From Pseudooceanicola sp. (GTDB lineage: Bacteria > Pseudomonadota > Alphaproteobacteria > Rhodobacterales > Rhodobacteraceae), in the NCBI RefSeq assembly GCF_029213205.1, contig NZ_JARGNH010000001.1:1-64000 (forward strand): a stretch of 64,000 nucleotides of DNA, given 5' to 3'. The notes under the pieces are model-generated. The model saw nothing but the letters and a program-made list of their open reading frames with translations. It ran no database searches and was not told the origin of the DNA. The first letter of the stretch is position 1. Every line of letters starts with the position of its first letter. Positions 15,952-24,917 of the stretch are shown here, piece by piece. Position numbers and translations under genes: made by a program.

Positions 15952-17055
15952 ATGGCCGGGACGGCGGATGACAACCGATACATGACGCTGGCCCTGTCGC
16001 TGGGGCGGCGCGGCCAGGGTCGGACTTGGCCCAATCCGGCGGTCGGCTGCGTGATCGTTGCCGAGGGCCGGATCGTCGGGCGCGGCTGGACCCAACCGGG
16101 CGGGCGGCCGCATGCGGAACCGGTGGCGCTGGCCCAGGCCGGAGACCGGGGGCGCGGCGCCACGGCCTATGTCAGCCTGGAACCCTGCGCCCATCACGGC
16201 CAGACCCCGCCCTGCGTCGAGGCGCTGATTGGCGCTGGGATCGCACGGGTCGTGGCGCCGATGGATGACCATGACCCACGGGTCGCCGGGCAGGGCTTTG
16301 CCATTTTACGCGCCGCCGGGGTCGAGGTGGTCACCGGGGTGCTGGCGGATCAGGCGGCCCGCGATCTGGCCGGGTTCTTTCTGAAAACCGATCAGGGCCG
16401 CCCCTTTGTGACGCTAAAGCTGGCGACGAGTTTTGACGGGCGCATTGCCACCGCGACCGGGGAAAGCCAGTGGATCACCGGGCCCGAGGCGCGGCGCGCG
16501 GTGCATGCGATGCGGATGCGCCATGACGCGGTGCTGATCGGGGCGGGCACGGCGCGTGCCGATGATCCATCGCTGACCGTGCGCGACCTCGGAAGCCGCC
16601 ATCAGCCGGTGCGGGTGGTGATCAGCCGCCGCCTCGACCTGCCGCTGACCGGCAAGCTGGCGCATACGGCGTGCGAGGTGCCGGTCTGGCTCTGCCATGG
16701 TCCCGATGCCGATGCCGAACGGATCAGTGCCTGGCGTGGGCTCGGCGCGCGGCTGTTGCCCTGTACGCTGTCCGGGCGCAGCCTCGATGTCGGATCGGCG
16801 CTGGCGGCGCTGGGCGCGGCCGGGCTGACCCGGGTGTTCTGCGAAGGCGGTGGCACCCTGGCCGCGTCGCTGTTGCAGGCCGGGTTGGTCGATGAGGTGG
16901 TCGGGATGACCGCCGGGCTGATGCTGGGCGCCGAGGGGCGTCCGGGAATTGGCGCGCTTGGGCTTGACCATCTGGCCACAGCGCCGCGGTTTCAGCTGCG
17001 CGAGGTCCGCCCGCTGGGGGCGGATGTGCTGCATGTCTGGACCCGCACCGATTGA
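15952..17055 (+). CDS. ribD: Bifunctional riboflavin biosynthesis deaminase/reductase
   Basis: The 367-residue enzyme deaminates the pyrimidine ring and then reduces the ribosyl chain of the GTP-derived riboflavin precursor. The deaminase domain has the zinc ligands HAE (residues 54-56) and PCAHHGQTPPC (Cys79, Cys88). The reductase domain starts near 150 (VTLKLATSFDGRIA) and includes FCEGGGTLAASLL near 295. The ATG at 15952 starts MAGTADDNRYM; the next ATG at 15982 is also possible. The usual ribC, ribBA and ribH neighbours are absent; the downstream gene is a convergent P450. Confidence 0.93.
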   Translation: MAGTADDNRYMTLALSLGRRGQGRTWPNPAVGCVIVAEGRIVGRGWTQPGGRPHAEPVALAQAGDRGRGATAYVSLEPCAHHGQTPPCVEALIGAGIARVVAPMDDHDPRVAGQGFAILRAAGVEVVTGVLADQAARDLAGFFLKTDQGRPFVTLKLATSFDGRIATATGESQWITGPEARRAVHAMRMRHDAVLIGAGTARADDPSLTVRDLGSRHQPVRVVISRRLDLPLTGKLAHTACEVPVWLCHGPDADAERISAWRGLGARLLPCTLSGRSLDVGSALAALGAAGLTRVFCEGGGTLAASLLQAGLVDEVVGMTAGLMLGAEGRPGIGALGLDHLATAPRFQLREVRPLGADVLHVWTRTD

Positions 17056-17061
17056 TCCGGC

Positions 17062-18243
17062 TCAGTGGCCGACCTGCAACCGCTCCAACCCGTGAAAATG
17101 ATAGAGATTGGCATAATGCGGCGCATCGGCGATCCGCAGCTTCGGGCAGCGCTCGAACAGGATCGGCAGCGCCACCTGCAGTTCCAGCCGGGCCAGCGGC
17201 GCGCCGATGCAGAAATGCAGCCCGGCGCCAAAGCTGGCATTGGTCTTGACCGGGCGGCTTGGGTCAAAGCGTTCGGCATCCTCCCAGATCCCGGCGTCAC
17301 GGTTGGCCGAGGCCAGCAGCAGCGCGATCCGGTCGCCGCGTTTGAAGGGCCGGCCCATCACCTCAAGATCCTCATAGACCCAGCGGGTGAACATATGCAG
17401 CGGCGGGTCATAACGCAGGATTTCCTCGACCGTGCCCACGATGGCGCCGGGGGCCAGCGCCCTCCGGTCGGTGCCGGTTTCGAGCAGGGTTTTCACCCCG
17501 TTGCCGATCGCCTGCACCGTCGCTTCATGCCCGGCGTTCAGCAGCAGGATGCAGGTCGAAATCAGCTCGTCCGTGCTCAGCCGGTCGCCATCCTGTTCGG
17601 CGGCGATCAGATGGGTGATCAGGTCATCCGCCGGGCGCGACCGGCGCTCATCGACATAGCGGCGCAGGAAGGCGGCGAAATCGCTGGCGGCGGCGCAGGC
17701 GGCGGCCTCGATCTCGGGTGTGCGGCGGGCCTGGTACATCGCCACCATCGCATTCGACCAGCGCAGCAGATCATCGGCCATCTCGGCGGGGACACCCAGC
17801 AGCCGGGCGATGACGATGACCGGGATGCGGCTGGCAAACTGCGGCAGCAGATCGAAGGGCTGATCGGGAAAGGCGTCGATCAGCCCATGGCTCAGCCCGG
17901 CGATATCCGGCGCCAGCGCGTTGATCCGCGCCGAGGTAAAGGCCGAGACCACCAGCCGCCGCAAGCGGCTGTGGCGTGGTGGTTCGAGCTCCAGCATCGA
18001 ATGCGCCTCGATGTCATAGAAGGGGCGCAGATGTTCGGGGATCGCGGGGGCGAATTCGGGCGGTGCCTCGCGGCCCATCCGCCGGTCCTTCAGGCAATGC
18101 GACACCGCGGCATGGGAAAAGGCACAGGCAACGCCGTAATCCGTCCAGTAGTGGATCGGCCCACGGGCGCGGGCCTCGGCGTAGAACCGATAGGGGTTCT
18201 GCACGAATTCGGGGTCGGTGGGCGATTGGCTGAGGCTCTGCAT
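17062..18243 (-). CDS. Cytochrome P450
   Basis: This is a 393-residue soluble bacterial P450 monooxygenase; the substrate is unknown. The helix-I oxygen-binding motif LLNAGHEATVQ lies near residue 240, the ExxR motif EEILRYDPPL near 280, and the haem-thiolate loop FGAGLHFCIGAPLARLE near 345 with the cysteine ligand. I chose ATG 18243 (MQSLSQSPTDPEF), preceded by AAGGG; the longer frame to 18312 has no better site. It is divergent from dctB with a 59-base gap and convergent with ribD. No ferredoxin or reductase lies beside it, so electrons must come from elsewhere, perhaps the ferredoxin at 42 kb. Confidence 0.9.
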   Translation of the reverse strand: MQSLSQSPTDPEFVQNPYRFYAEARARGPIHYWTDYGVACAFSHAAVSHCLKDRRMGREAPPEFAPAIPEHLRPFYDIEAHSMLELEPPRHSRLRRLVVSAFTSARINALAPDIAGLSHGLIDAFPDQPFDLLPQFASRIPVIVIARLLGVPAEMADDLLRWSNAMVAMYQARRTPEIEAAACAAASDFAAFLRRYVDERRSRPADDLITHLIAAEQDGDRLSTDELISTCILLLNAGHEATVQAIGNGVKTLLETGTDRRALAPGAIVGTVEEILRYDPPLHMFTRWVYEDLEVMGRPFKRGDRIALLLASANRDAGIWEDAERFDPSRPVKTNASFGAGLHFCIGAPLARLELQVALPILFERCPKLRIADAPHYANLYHFHGLERLQVGH

Positions 18244-18302
18244 ATCCCTTTGTCCGTGGATGGGCTTTCCAAGGCAAGGGGCGACACGATAGATTGGCGC
18301 GC

Positions 18303-20039
18303 ATGACTGCAACCGGGATCAGACGCGTGGGCCTGATGCTGGCGGTGCTGGCTGCGGTGGCGGCAATCGCCGCCGGGGTCTGGCGCTATGGCTTCGTGCA
18401 GGCGCTGGACGGGCTGGCCCGACGGGGCGAGGCCGATCTGACGCTGGCGGCGGATCGGCTGACCGGGCAATTGCAGCGCTACCGCGATCTGGCGGTGCTG
18501 ATCGCGGTGCATCCCGGCCTTGACGGCGCCGATCCCGACGCGGTGCTGCTGCATGCCGCCGACCGGACCAGCGTGCTGAATATCATGCTGGTCGGGGCGC
18601 AGGGGCAGATAATCGCCGCCGCCCATGCGGCCCCGGCGCGGGCCAATGCGGCGCTGGAACAATCGGAATACCTGGCCCGCGCCTTTGACGGCGCGCTGGG
18701 CAGTGGTCATGGCATCGACCCGGGGCAGGGCATTCGCGCCTTTTACATCGCCGCGCCGCGGTTCGCGGCGAGCGGGCGGGTGATCGGCGCCCTGGTGGTG
18801 GCGGTGAACCTTGAGGCGCTTGAGGGCGAATGGCGTGGGGATCGCCCGGCGGTGTTCTTTACCGATGATGATGGCCGGGTGTTCATCTCCAACCGCTCCG
18901 AAATCCTGTTCTGGCAGCGCGAGGGCGACCGCCTGCGCCCGCCGCAGGGACCGATACCGCCATTTGAGCATTGGCAGACCGGGGCGCATGAGATCTGGCG
19001 CCTGGATTGGGGCCCTTATCTGCCGCGCAGCGGGCTGCATCTGGCGCAGGACCTGCCCAAGATCAGCATGCGCGCCGAGGCGCTGATCGATGTCGCCCCG
19101 GCACGGCGGCTTGCCGGGTTGCAGGCGGCGGTGGTGGCGCTGGTCGGGCTGGCGGTGGCGGCCATGCTGTTCTGGGCGCTGGAACGGCGGCGGGTGCTGG
19201 CCATGGCCAATGCGACTCTGGAAAGCCGGGTGGCGGAACGGACCACGGAATTGTCGGGTGCCATTGCCGCCTTGCGCCGCGAAGTAGCGGAGCGGCAAGA
19301 GGCCGAGGCGTCGCTGAAGCAGGCGCAGGCCGATCTGGTGCAGGCGGGTAAGCTGTCGGCGTTGGGCCAGATGTCGGCAGGGATTTCGCATGAGTTGAAC
19401 CAGCCGCTGATGGCGATTTCGCAATTCGCCGAAAATGGCGCGCTGCTGATCGAACGCGGCAAGTCCGAGGCGGCGGCGGGCAATCTGGCGCGGATCGCCG
19501 AGCTGGCGGGGCGGATGGGGCGGATCATCCGCAACCTGCGCGCCTTTGCCCGCCAGGAGAATGAGCCGGTGCGCCGGATCGATGTGGTTGCGGTGGTCGA
19601 GACCGCGCTGGAGATGACCGAGGCGCGAATGGCCAAGGACGGCATCGACGTCGACTGGCAGGCGCCGAGCGGCCCGGTCTGGGCCATGGGCGGCGAGGTG
19701 CGGCTGGGCCAGGTTCTGGTCAATCTGATGAGCAACGCCGCCGATGCCATGGCCGGGCGCGAAGAGTGCCGCCTGCTGGTGCGGGTTGATGCGGCGGCAG
19801 AGCGGCCGGTGATCCTGATCCGCGACAACGGGCCGGGGATCTCCGCGCCGGAAAAGATCTTCGATCCGTTCTATTCGACCAAAGAGGTCGGCGCCTCGGA
19901 AGGCATGGGGCTGGGCTTGTCGATCTCATACGGGCTGGTGCAGAGCTTTGGCGGCGCGATCCGGGGCCACAACGCGCCTGAGGGCGGCGCCGAATTCAGC
20001 GTCGAACTGGAACCTTGGCAAGGCGAGGTGGCGGCATGA
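18303..20039 (+). CDS. dctB: Sensor histidine kinase, DctB-like
   Basis: The 578-residue membrane sensor probably detects C4-dicarboxylates in the periplasm. A first transmembrane helix lies at about residues 10-28 and a periplasmic PAS-like sensor domain spans about 30-265. The second helix (LQAAVVALVGLAVAAMLFW) is at about 275-293, followed by a coiled coil. The H-box GISHELNQPLMAIS puts the phosphorylated histidine near 363. The ATPase domain shows NLMSNAADAM, DNGPGIS and GMGLGLSISYG. The ATG at 18303 (MTATGIRRV) is used; TTG at 18294 is an alternative. The regulator gene follows after 61 bases and the TRAP genes after that, which supports the C4-dicarboxylate assignment. Confidence 0.85.
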   Translation: MTATGIRRVGLMLAVLAAVAAIAAGVWRYGFVQALDGLARRGEADLTLAADRLTGQLQRYRDLAVLIAVHPGLDGADPDAVLLHAADRTSVLNIMLVGAQGQIIAAAHAAPARANAALEQSEYLARAFDGALGSGHGIDPGQGIRAFYIAAPRFAASGRVIGALVVAVNLEALEGEWRGDRPAVFFTDDDGRVFISNRSEILFWQREGDRLRPPQGPIPPFEHWQTGAHEIWRLDWGPYLPRSGLHLAQDLPKISMRAEALIDVAPARRLAGLQAAVVALVGLAVAAMLFWALERRRVLAMANATLESRVAERTTELSGAIAALRREVAERQEAEASLKQAQADLVQAGKLSALGQMSAGISHELNQPLMAISQFAENGALLIERGKSEAAAGNLARIAELAGRMGRIIRNLRAFARQENEPVRRIDVVAVVETALEMTEARMAKDGIDVDWQAPSGPVWAMGGEVRLGQVLVNLMSNAADAMAGREECRLLVRVDAAAERPVILIRDNGPGISAPEKIFDPFYSTKEVGASEGMGLGLSISYGLVQSFGGAIRGHNAPEGGAEFSVELEPWQGEVAA

Positions 20040-20100
20040 GGGTGCGGCAGACGGATCACCCAGCCGACAGGCTGCAACGCCGTAGCGGCGGAGCCAGGCG

Positions 20101-21333
20101 ATGACCACCCGCGTGTTGCTGGTCGATGACGATTCCGCGGTCCGCGAGGCGCTGGGCCAAACCCTGGATCTGGCCGATCTCGACCCGGTTCTGGCCGCCA
20201 GTTTCGTGGCGGCCAAGGATTATATCACCGCCGATTTCACCGGGGTGATCCTGTCGGATATCCGGATGCCGGGGCGCGACGGGTTTCACCTGCTGGGCTA
20301 CACCCAGGGCATCGACGCCGATCTGCCGGTGATCCTGCTGACCGGCGAGGGCGATATCCCGATGGCGGTTGAGGCGATGCGCCAGGGCGCCTTTGGATTT
20401 CTGGAAAAACCCTGCGCCAGCGCCGATCTGCTGCCGATTGTCGAGCGGGCACTCAAGACCCGGGCGCTGGTGCTGGAAAACCGCCGCTTGAAGGCGCAGC
20501 TGCAAACCGGCGATCCGGCGGCACGGCTGATCTTTGGCTCGTCCGATCTGTCTGACCGGTTGCGTGATCAGGTGCGTCAGGTGGCGGGCACCGGCGCCGA
20601 GGTGCTGATCACCGGCGCCCCCGGCACTGGCATCCCGAAAATCGCCGAGATCGTGCATCTGATGTCACCGCTGGCCCGGCGTCCCTTTGTCAAACGCCCG
20701 GCCGCCGGGCTGACCCGCGATGCCTTTGACGCTGCCTGTGATGAGGCCAAGGGCGGCACGCTGTTTCTGGATGAAATCGCGGCAATGCCGCGCGACACCC
20801 AATTTGCGGTGACCGAGCGGCTGGAACAGGGCGCGGGCACACGGGTGATCGCCGGCGCCTCCACCGATCTGAGCCAGGCCGCAGAGAGCGGCGCGTTCAG
20901 TCCCGATCTCTATTACCGTCTCGATGTGATGCGGGTGCGGATCCCGGCGCTGTCTGAGCGGCCCGAGGATATCCCGGTGATGTTCCGCCAATATGTCGCC
21001 CAGGCCGCCGATCAGGCCGGGCTGAAACCGCCGGTGATCACCGAAGAGGTGGTGGCGGCACTGATCGCCCGCGACTGGCCCGGCAACGCCCGTGCCCTGA
21101 TGAGCGAGGCGATGCGCTTTGTCCTCGGAATGGAGGCACCACGATCTGAGGGCGCGGCGCATGATCTGGGGCTGGCGGAACAGATGGCGCGGGTCGAACG
21201 CTCGCTGTTGACGGCGGCATTGCGACGGCACGGTGGCCATGCCAGCGCCGCCGCGCAGGCGCTGAAACTGCCGCGCAAGACATTCTACGACAAGCTGGCC
21301 CGCTATGGGCTGCGCCCCGAGGATTTTCGATAA
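20101..21333 (+). CDS. dctD: DctD-like response regulator with a degenerate AAA+ domain
   Basis: This 410-residue regulator has a receiver domain (phospho-acceptor Asp53 in ILSDIRMPG, Lys103), an AAA+ enhancer-binding domain and a Fis-type helix-turn-helix (HASAAAQALKLPRKTFYDKL, near 378-397). The AAA+ domain is atypical. Walker A reads GAPGTGIPK instead of GETGTGKE, so the nucleotide-binding lysine is replaced by isoleucine. The segment up to Walker B (GGTLFLDEI, about 218-226) is short and has no GAFTGA loop, the part that touches sigma54. It therefore probably does not activate sigma54-RNA polymerase in the standard way. The gene lies between dctB and dctPQM, with operators starting right after its stop codon. 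Confidence 0.85.
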   Translation: MTTRVLLVDDDSAVREALGQTLDLADLDPVLAASFVAAKDYITADFTGVILSDIRMPGRDGFHLLGYTQGIDADLPVILLTGEGDIPMAVEAMRQGAFGFLEKPCASADLLPIVERALKTRALVLENRRLKAQLQTGDPAARLIFGSSDLSDRLRDQVRQVAGTGAEVLITGAPGTGIPKIAEIVHLMSPLARRPFVKRPAAGLTRDAFDAACDEAKGGTLFLDEIAAMPRDTQFAVTERLEQGAGTRVIAGASTDLSQAAESGAFSPDLYYRLDVMRVRIPALSERPEDIPVMFRQYVAQAADQAGLKPPVITEEVVAALIARDWPGNARALMSEAMRFVLGMEAPRSEGAAHDLGLAEQMARVERSLLTAALRRHGGHASAAAQALKLPRKTFYDKLARYGLRPEDFR

Positions 21334-21383
21334 TGTGCGGAAATCCGCACAAATCCCGGCGGTGACGTGCGGGCAACCGCACA
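21334..21383. promoter_or_regulatory. Tandem palindromic operators, probable DctD sites
   Basis: TGTGCGGAAATCCGCACA (21334-21351) and CGTGCGGGCAACCGCACA (21366-21383) share the pattern YGTGCGG-N4-CCGCACA. Their centres are 32 bases apart, about three DNA turns, which favours cooperative binding on one face. From memory, the pattern resembles rhizobial DctD upstream activating sites. They lie 186-236 bases before the dctP start. Confidence 0.7.
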
Positions 21384-21409
21384 GGCGGGCGGCGGCGGCG
21401 CTGACGGAG

Positions 21410-21438
21410 CTCACAGAAATGTGACCCAAGCATATAAT
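21410..21438 (+). promoter_or_regulatory. Sigma70-type promoter of dctPQM
   Basis: CTCACA (21410-21415, four of six matches to TTGACA) and a perfect TATAAT (21433-21438) are 17 bases apart. The -10 element is inside the small palindrome GCATAT-AATAA-ATATGC. The operator centres would fall at roughly -70 and -102. I found no acceptable sigma54 -24/-12 element here. Confidence 0.6.
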
Positions 21439-21568
21439 AAATATGCAAAAAATCTTCGACGCTTGCGCTGGTGTCACGGCCACTTGCGGCCGGGATTTGC
21501 ATGTAATCCTCTGCGCGCAGGGGCCTGACGCCCTGAGAATCGACCGCATATCCCGGGAGGAGAAACCG

Positions 21569-22570
21569 ATGAAATTCCTGTCCACTGCTGCTATGGCTCT
21601 GGCGCTCAGCGTCACCGCGAACACCGCGCTGGCCAATTGCGACGCCGGTGAAATCGTGATCAAGTTCGCGCATGTCACGAACACCGACAAACACCCCAAA
21701 GGCATCGCCGCCGATCTTCTGAAAACCCGCGTCAACGAAGAGATGAACGGCAAGGCCTGTATGGAGGTCTATCCGAACTCGACCCTCTACAACGACGATC
21801 AGGTGATCGAAGCGATGCTGCAGGGCGATGTGCAGCTGGCCGCACCGTCGCTGTCCAAATTCGAAACCTTCACCAAGAAATATCGCCTGTTCGATCTGCC
21901 GTTTATGTTCAAGAACATCGATGCGGTGGACGAATTCCAGAACTCCGATGCCGGTCAGGCGTTGCTTGACTCGATGCAGAAACGCGGGCTGCAAGGCCTG
22001 GCATTCTGGCACAATGGCATGAAACAGATGTCGGCCAACAAGCCGCTGGTCCTGCCGACCGACGCCAAGGGCCTGAAGTTCCGTGTGCAACCCTCCGAAG
22101 TGCTGGTCGCCCAGATGGAAGCCATCGGTGGCAGCCCGCAAAAAATGGCGTTTTCCGAGGTTTATGGCGCCCTGCAACAGGGTGTTGTGGACGGTCAGGA
22201 AAACACCTGGTCCAACATCTATGGCCAGAAGTTCTTTGAGGTGCAGGACGGCTCGACCGAAACCAACCACGGCATCATCGATTATCTCGTCGTTGCTTCG
22301 GTTGACTGGCTGGATAGCCTCGACCCGGCGACCCGCGATCAGTTCATGACCATCCTGAGCGAAGTGACCGCGGCCCGGAACGCGGAATCGACCGCCGTGA
22401 ACGAAGCCGCCAAGCAGTCGATCATAGCTGCCGGTGGCGTGGTGCGGGCGCTGAGCGCCGAGCAGCGTCAGGCCTGGGTCGATACCATGCGCCCGGTCTG
22501 GGACAAGTTCCTGACCGATGTCGGGCAGGAAAGCATCGACGCCGCCCAGGTGATCAACGCCAAACACTAA
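21569..22570 (+). CDS. dctP: TRAP transporter substrate-binding protein DctP
   Basis: This is a 333-residue periplasmic receptor that captures C4-dicarboxylates such as malate, succinate or fumarate for the TRAP permease. The signal peptide is MKFLSTAAMALALSVTANTALA, cut before NCDAGE. The mature protein starts with EIVIKFAHVTNTDKHPKG, and the carboxylate-binding arginine region KGLKFRVQPSEV lies near residue 170, with QGVVDGQENTWSN near 208. ATG 21569 is preceded by GGGAGGAG. The gene heads dctPQM and is separated by 107 bases from dctQ, the usual place for a structured leader. Confidence 0.9.
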   Translation: MKFLSTAAMALALSVTANTALANCDAGEIVIKFAHVTNTDKHPKGIAADLLKTRVNEEMNGKACMEVYPNSTLYNDDQVIEAMLQGDVQLAAPSLSKFETFTKKYRLFDLPFMFKNIDAVDEFQNSDAGQALLDSMQKRGLQGLAFWHNGMKQMSANKPLVLPTDAKGLKFRVQPSEVLVAQMEAIGGSPQKMAFSEVYGALQQGVVDGQENTWSNIYGQKFFEVQDGSTETNHGIIDYLVVASVDWLDSLDPATRDQFMTILSEVTAARNAESTAVNEAAKQSIIAAGGVVRALSAEQRQAWVDTMRPVWDKFLTDVGQESIDAAQVINAKH

Positions 22571-22677
22571 GAGCCGATACTGTGGTATCGTCGTGACAAG
22601 GCGGGGCGCGGAGCCAATCAGGGAACCGCGCCCCGTCACCCAACGGGAGATTGGGTCTTTAGGGGGGAGTGAGGCCG

Positions 22678-23346
22678 ATGCATCCAGCGCCGGGCACCAA
22701 TATCATCGACCGGATCGAGGAAACTCTGATCGCGGCTATTCTGGGCATCATGACCTTGGTGACCTTCGCCAATGTTGTCGCCCGCTATGTGTTCAACGCC
22801 AACATTCTCTGGGCGCTCGAGTTCACAGTGTTTCTGTTCGGCTGGATGGTGCTTCTGGGCGCCTCCTACGCGGTCAAGAAAGGCGCGCATCTCGGGGTCG
22901 ATGCGATCCTTGATGTGGTCGCCGCCCCGATGCGGCGCCGGCTCGGCCTGCTCTCGGTGCTGGTCTGCCTGGCCTTTGCCTGCCTGCTGCTGAAAGGCGC
23001 CTGGGATTACTGGGCCAATTTCGCCAACCTGCCGCAAACCGAAGGCCGCTGGTTCCCGCTGGGGTTCGAGGACACGTTTCGGGGCAAGGCCTGGTATGAG
23101 GTCAATGACATCCCCAACCCGCCATTCCTGAAATTCCTCGAAACCGCAATGAATGACGGCGATGCCTATGAAAAGCTGCCGCGCTTCATTCCCTATGCGG
23201 TGCTGCCGTTTTCAATGGCCCTGCTGCTGTTCCGCTTTGCCCAGGCCGGGCTGGCGCTGTGGCGCGGTCAGATCGACCGCATGGTCGCCAGCCACGAGGT
23301 CGAAGACGACATCGCCGAAGTGCGCGAACAGCGCGGAGAGATCTGA
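22678..23346 (+). CDS. dctQ: TRAP transporter small permease DctQ
   Basis: The 222-residue inner-membrane subunit joins the receptor and the large permease. Hydrophobic segments lie around residues 20-45 (TLIAAILGIMTLVTFANVVA), 50-75, 85-110 and 160-185, giving four helices. The NVVARYVF motif is typical of the family. The start at ATG 22678 has AGGGGGGAG 8 bases upstream; a GTG at 22669 lies inside that site. A stretch between helices 3 and 4 is longer than in minimal DctQ proteins. The stop is 3 bases before dctM. Confidence 0.87.
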   Translation: MHPAPGTNIIDRIEETLIAAILGIMTLVTFANVVARYVFNANILWALEFTVFLFGWMVLLGASYAVKKGAHLGVDAILDVVAAPMRRRLGLLSVLVCLAFACLLLKGAWDYWANFANLPQTEGRWFPLGFEDTFRGKAWYEVNDIPNPPFLKFLETAMNDGDAYEKLPRFIPYAVLPFSMALLLFRFAQAGLALWRGQIDRMVASHEVEDDIAEVREQRGEI

Positions 23347-23349
23347 ACC

Positions 23350-24744
23350 ATGGACGTCGCCATCCTCTTCATCATGGTCATCGGCTTCATGCTGATCGGC
23401 GTGCCGATCGCGGTGTCGCTCGGCTTTTCCTCGATCCTGTTCCTGCTGTGGTTCTCGGACACCTCGCTGGCCTCGATCGCGCAGACGCTGATGCAGGCCT
23501 TTGTCGGCCATTACACCCTGCTGGCGATCCCGTTCTTCGTGCTCGCCTCCAGCTTCATGTCGACCGGCGGCGTGGCGAAACGGATCATCCGCTTTTCCAT
23601 CGCTTGCGTTGGCCATCTGCGCGGCGGGCTGGCGATTGCCGGGGTCTTTGCCTGCATGATCTTTGCCGCCCTGTCGGGATCATCCCCGGCCACCGTGGTC
23701 GCCATCGGCTCGATCGTCATCGCGGCGATGACCCAGGCCGGCTATACCAAGGATTTCGCCGCCGGGGTGATCTGCAATGCCGGCACCCTCGGCATCCTGA
23801 TTCCGCCCTCGATTGTCATGGTGGTCTATGCCACCGCCACCGATGTCTCGGTCGGGCGGATGTTCCTGGCCGGGGTCATTCCCGGGATTCTGGCGGGCTG
23901 CATGTTGATGCTGGCGATCTGGATCATGGCCCGGCTGCGCGGCATGCCCAAGGGCGAATGGCTGGGGTGGGGCGAGGTCTGGGACAGCTTCCGGGATGCC
24001 TTCTGGGGGCTGATGCTGATCGTGATCATCATGGTCGGCATCTATGGCATTCCCGGCATCACCGGCGCGATCTTCACCCCGACCGAAGCCGCCGCTGTCG
24101 CCTCGGTCTATGCCTTCATCGCCGCCACCTATATCTACCGCGATATGGGCCCGTTGATGACCGAAGGGGCGGGCCGCAACCTGACCCTGATGCAAAAACC
24201 GATGGCGCTGGTCACCGGCTTGTTCCACCACGACACCCGGCGCACCCTGTTTGAGGCGGGCAAGCTGACCATCACCCTGATGTTCGTGATCGCCAATGCG
24301 CTGATCCTGAAACATGTGCTGACCGACGAACAGGTGCCGCAAAAGGTCGCCGAGGCGATGCTCGGCGCCGGGTTTGGTCCGGTGACCTTTCTGATCGTGG
24401 TCAATTTGATCCTGCTGATCGGTGGCCAGTTCATGGAACCTTCCGGCCTGTTGGTGATCGTGGCGCCGCTGGTGTTCCCGATTGCCATTCAGCTCGGCAT
24501 CGACCCGATCCACCTGGGCATCATCATGGTGGTAAATATGGAAATCGGTATGATCACCCCGCCGGTGGGGCTCAACCTCTTCGTCACCTCCGGCGTCGCC
24601 GGGATGCCGATGATGCGGGTGGTGCGGGCGGCGCTGCCGTTCCTCGGGGTGCTGTTTATCTTCCTGATCATGGTGACCTATATCCCGATCCTCAGCACCT
24701 GGTTGCCGACCCTGATGATGGGCCCCGAGATCATCACCAATTGA
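23350..24744 (+). CDS. dctM: TRAP transporter large permease DctM
   Basis: The 464-residue channel-forming subunit is a sodium-dependent secondary transporter. It has about a dozen hydrophobic segments. Family motifs include FVLASSFMSTGGVAKRII near residue 60, LSGSSPATVVAIGS near 110, GTLGILIPPSIVMVVY near 145, GAIFTPTEAAAVASVYA near 240, and the C-terminal EIGMITPPVGLNLFV near 400. The protein is longer than typical DctM (about 430) because of an extra segment near 270-300. It is the last gene of the operon and is followed by a strong hairpin. Confidence 0.92.
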   Translation: MDVAILFIMVIGFMLIGVPIAVSLGFSSILFLLWFSDTSLASIAQTLMQAFVGHYTLLAIPFFVLASSFMSTGGVAKRIIRFSIACVGHLRGGLAIAGVFACMIFAALSGSSPATVVAIGSIVIAAMTQAGYTKDFAAGVICNAGTLGILIPPSIVMVVYATATDVSVGRMFLAGVIPGILAGCMLMLAIWIMARLRGMPKGEWLGWGEVWDSFRDAFWGLMLIVIIMVGIYGIPGITGAIFTPTEAAAVASVYAFIAATYIYRDMGPLMTEGAGRNLTLMQKPMALVTGLFHHDTRRTLFEAGKLTITLMFVIANALILKHVLTDEQVPQKVAEAMLGAGFGPVTFLIVVNLILLIGGQFMEPSGLLVIVAPLVFPIAIQLGIDPIHLGIIMVVNMEIGMITPPVGLNLFVTSGVAGMPMMRVVRAALPFLGVLFIFLIMVTYIPILSTWLPTLMMGPEIITN

Positions 24745-24747
24745 ACC

Positions 24748-24775
24748 GGCCGCGGCACCATTCCGTGCCGCGGCC
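24748..24775 (+). terminator. Hairpin after dctM
   Basis: GGCCGCGGCAC (24748-24758) pairs perfectly with GTGCCGCGGCC (24765-24775) across a 6-base loop, three bases after the dctM stop. There is only a weak T tract downstream, so it may act as an mRNA 3' stabiliser as well as a terminator. Confidence 0.6.
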
Positions 24776-24780
24776 CGTCC

Positions 24781-24872
24781 GCTTCATCTTGCCAAAAATA
24801 TTCCGGGGGTGAATTGGCCAAAGGCCAAGAGGGGGCAGCGCCCCCTTTGCGGCGCGGGGCACCGCCCCGCGC
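24781..24872. repeat. Structured intergenic element with dispersed repeat copy 2 and three hairpins
   Basis: 24781-24804 is the inverted copy of the 24-mer at 6265-6288. It is followed by three perfect hairpins: TTGGCC-AAA-GGCCAA (24814-24828), GGGGGC-AGC-GCCCCC (24831-24845) and GCGCGGGGC-ACC-GCCCCGCGC (24852-24872). The element sits between the ends of the convergent dctM and tpiA genes and probably also terminates tpiA. Confidence 0.6.
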
Positions 24873-24917
24873 AAACCCTCAGGCAGGACCTCTGAGGCGG
24901 GGCCCTCAGGCGACCCC

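Noticed and set aside
17065-18306. A 413-codon plus-strand frame opposite the P450 gene
   Set aside because: Shadow frame. The minus strand has the full P450 motif set.
21470-21530. A sigma54 -24/-12 promoter before dctP
   Set aside because: TGTCACG...TTGCG has the wrong spacing by one base and lacks the GG of the -24 element; the other TTGCA site has a poor -24 match. The sigma70-like pair fits better.
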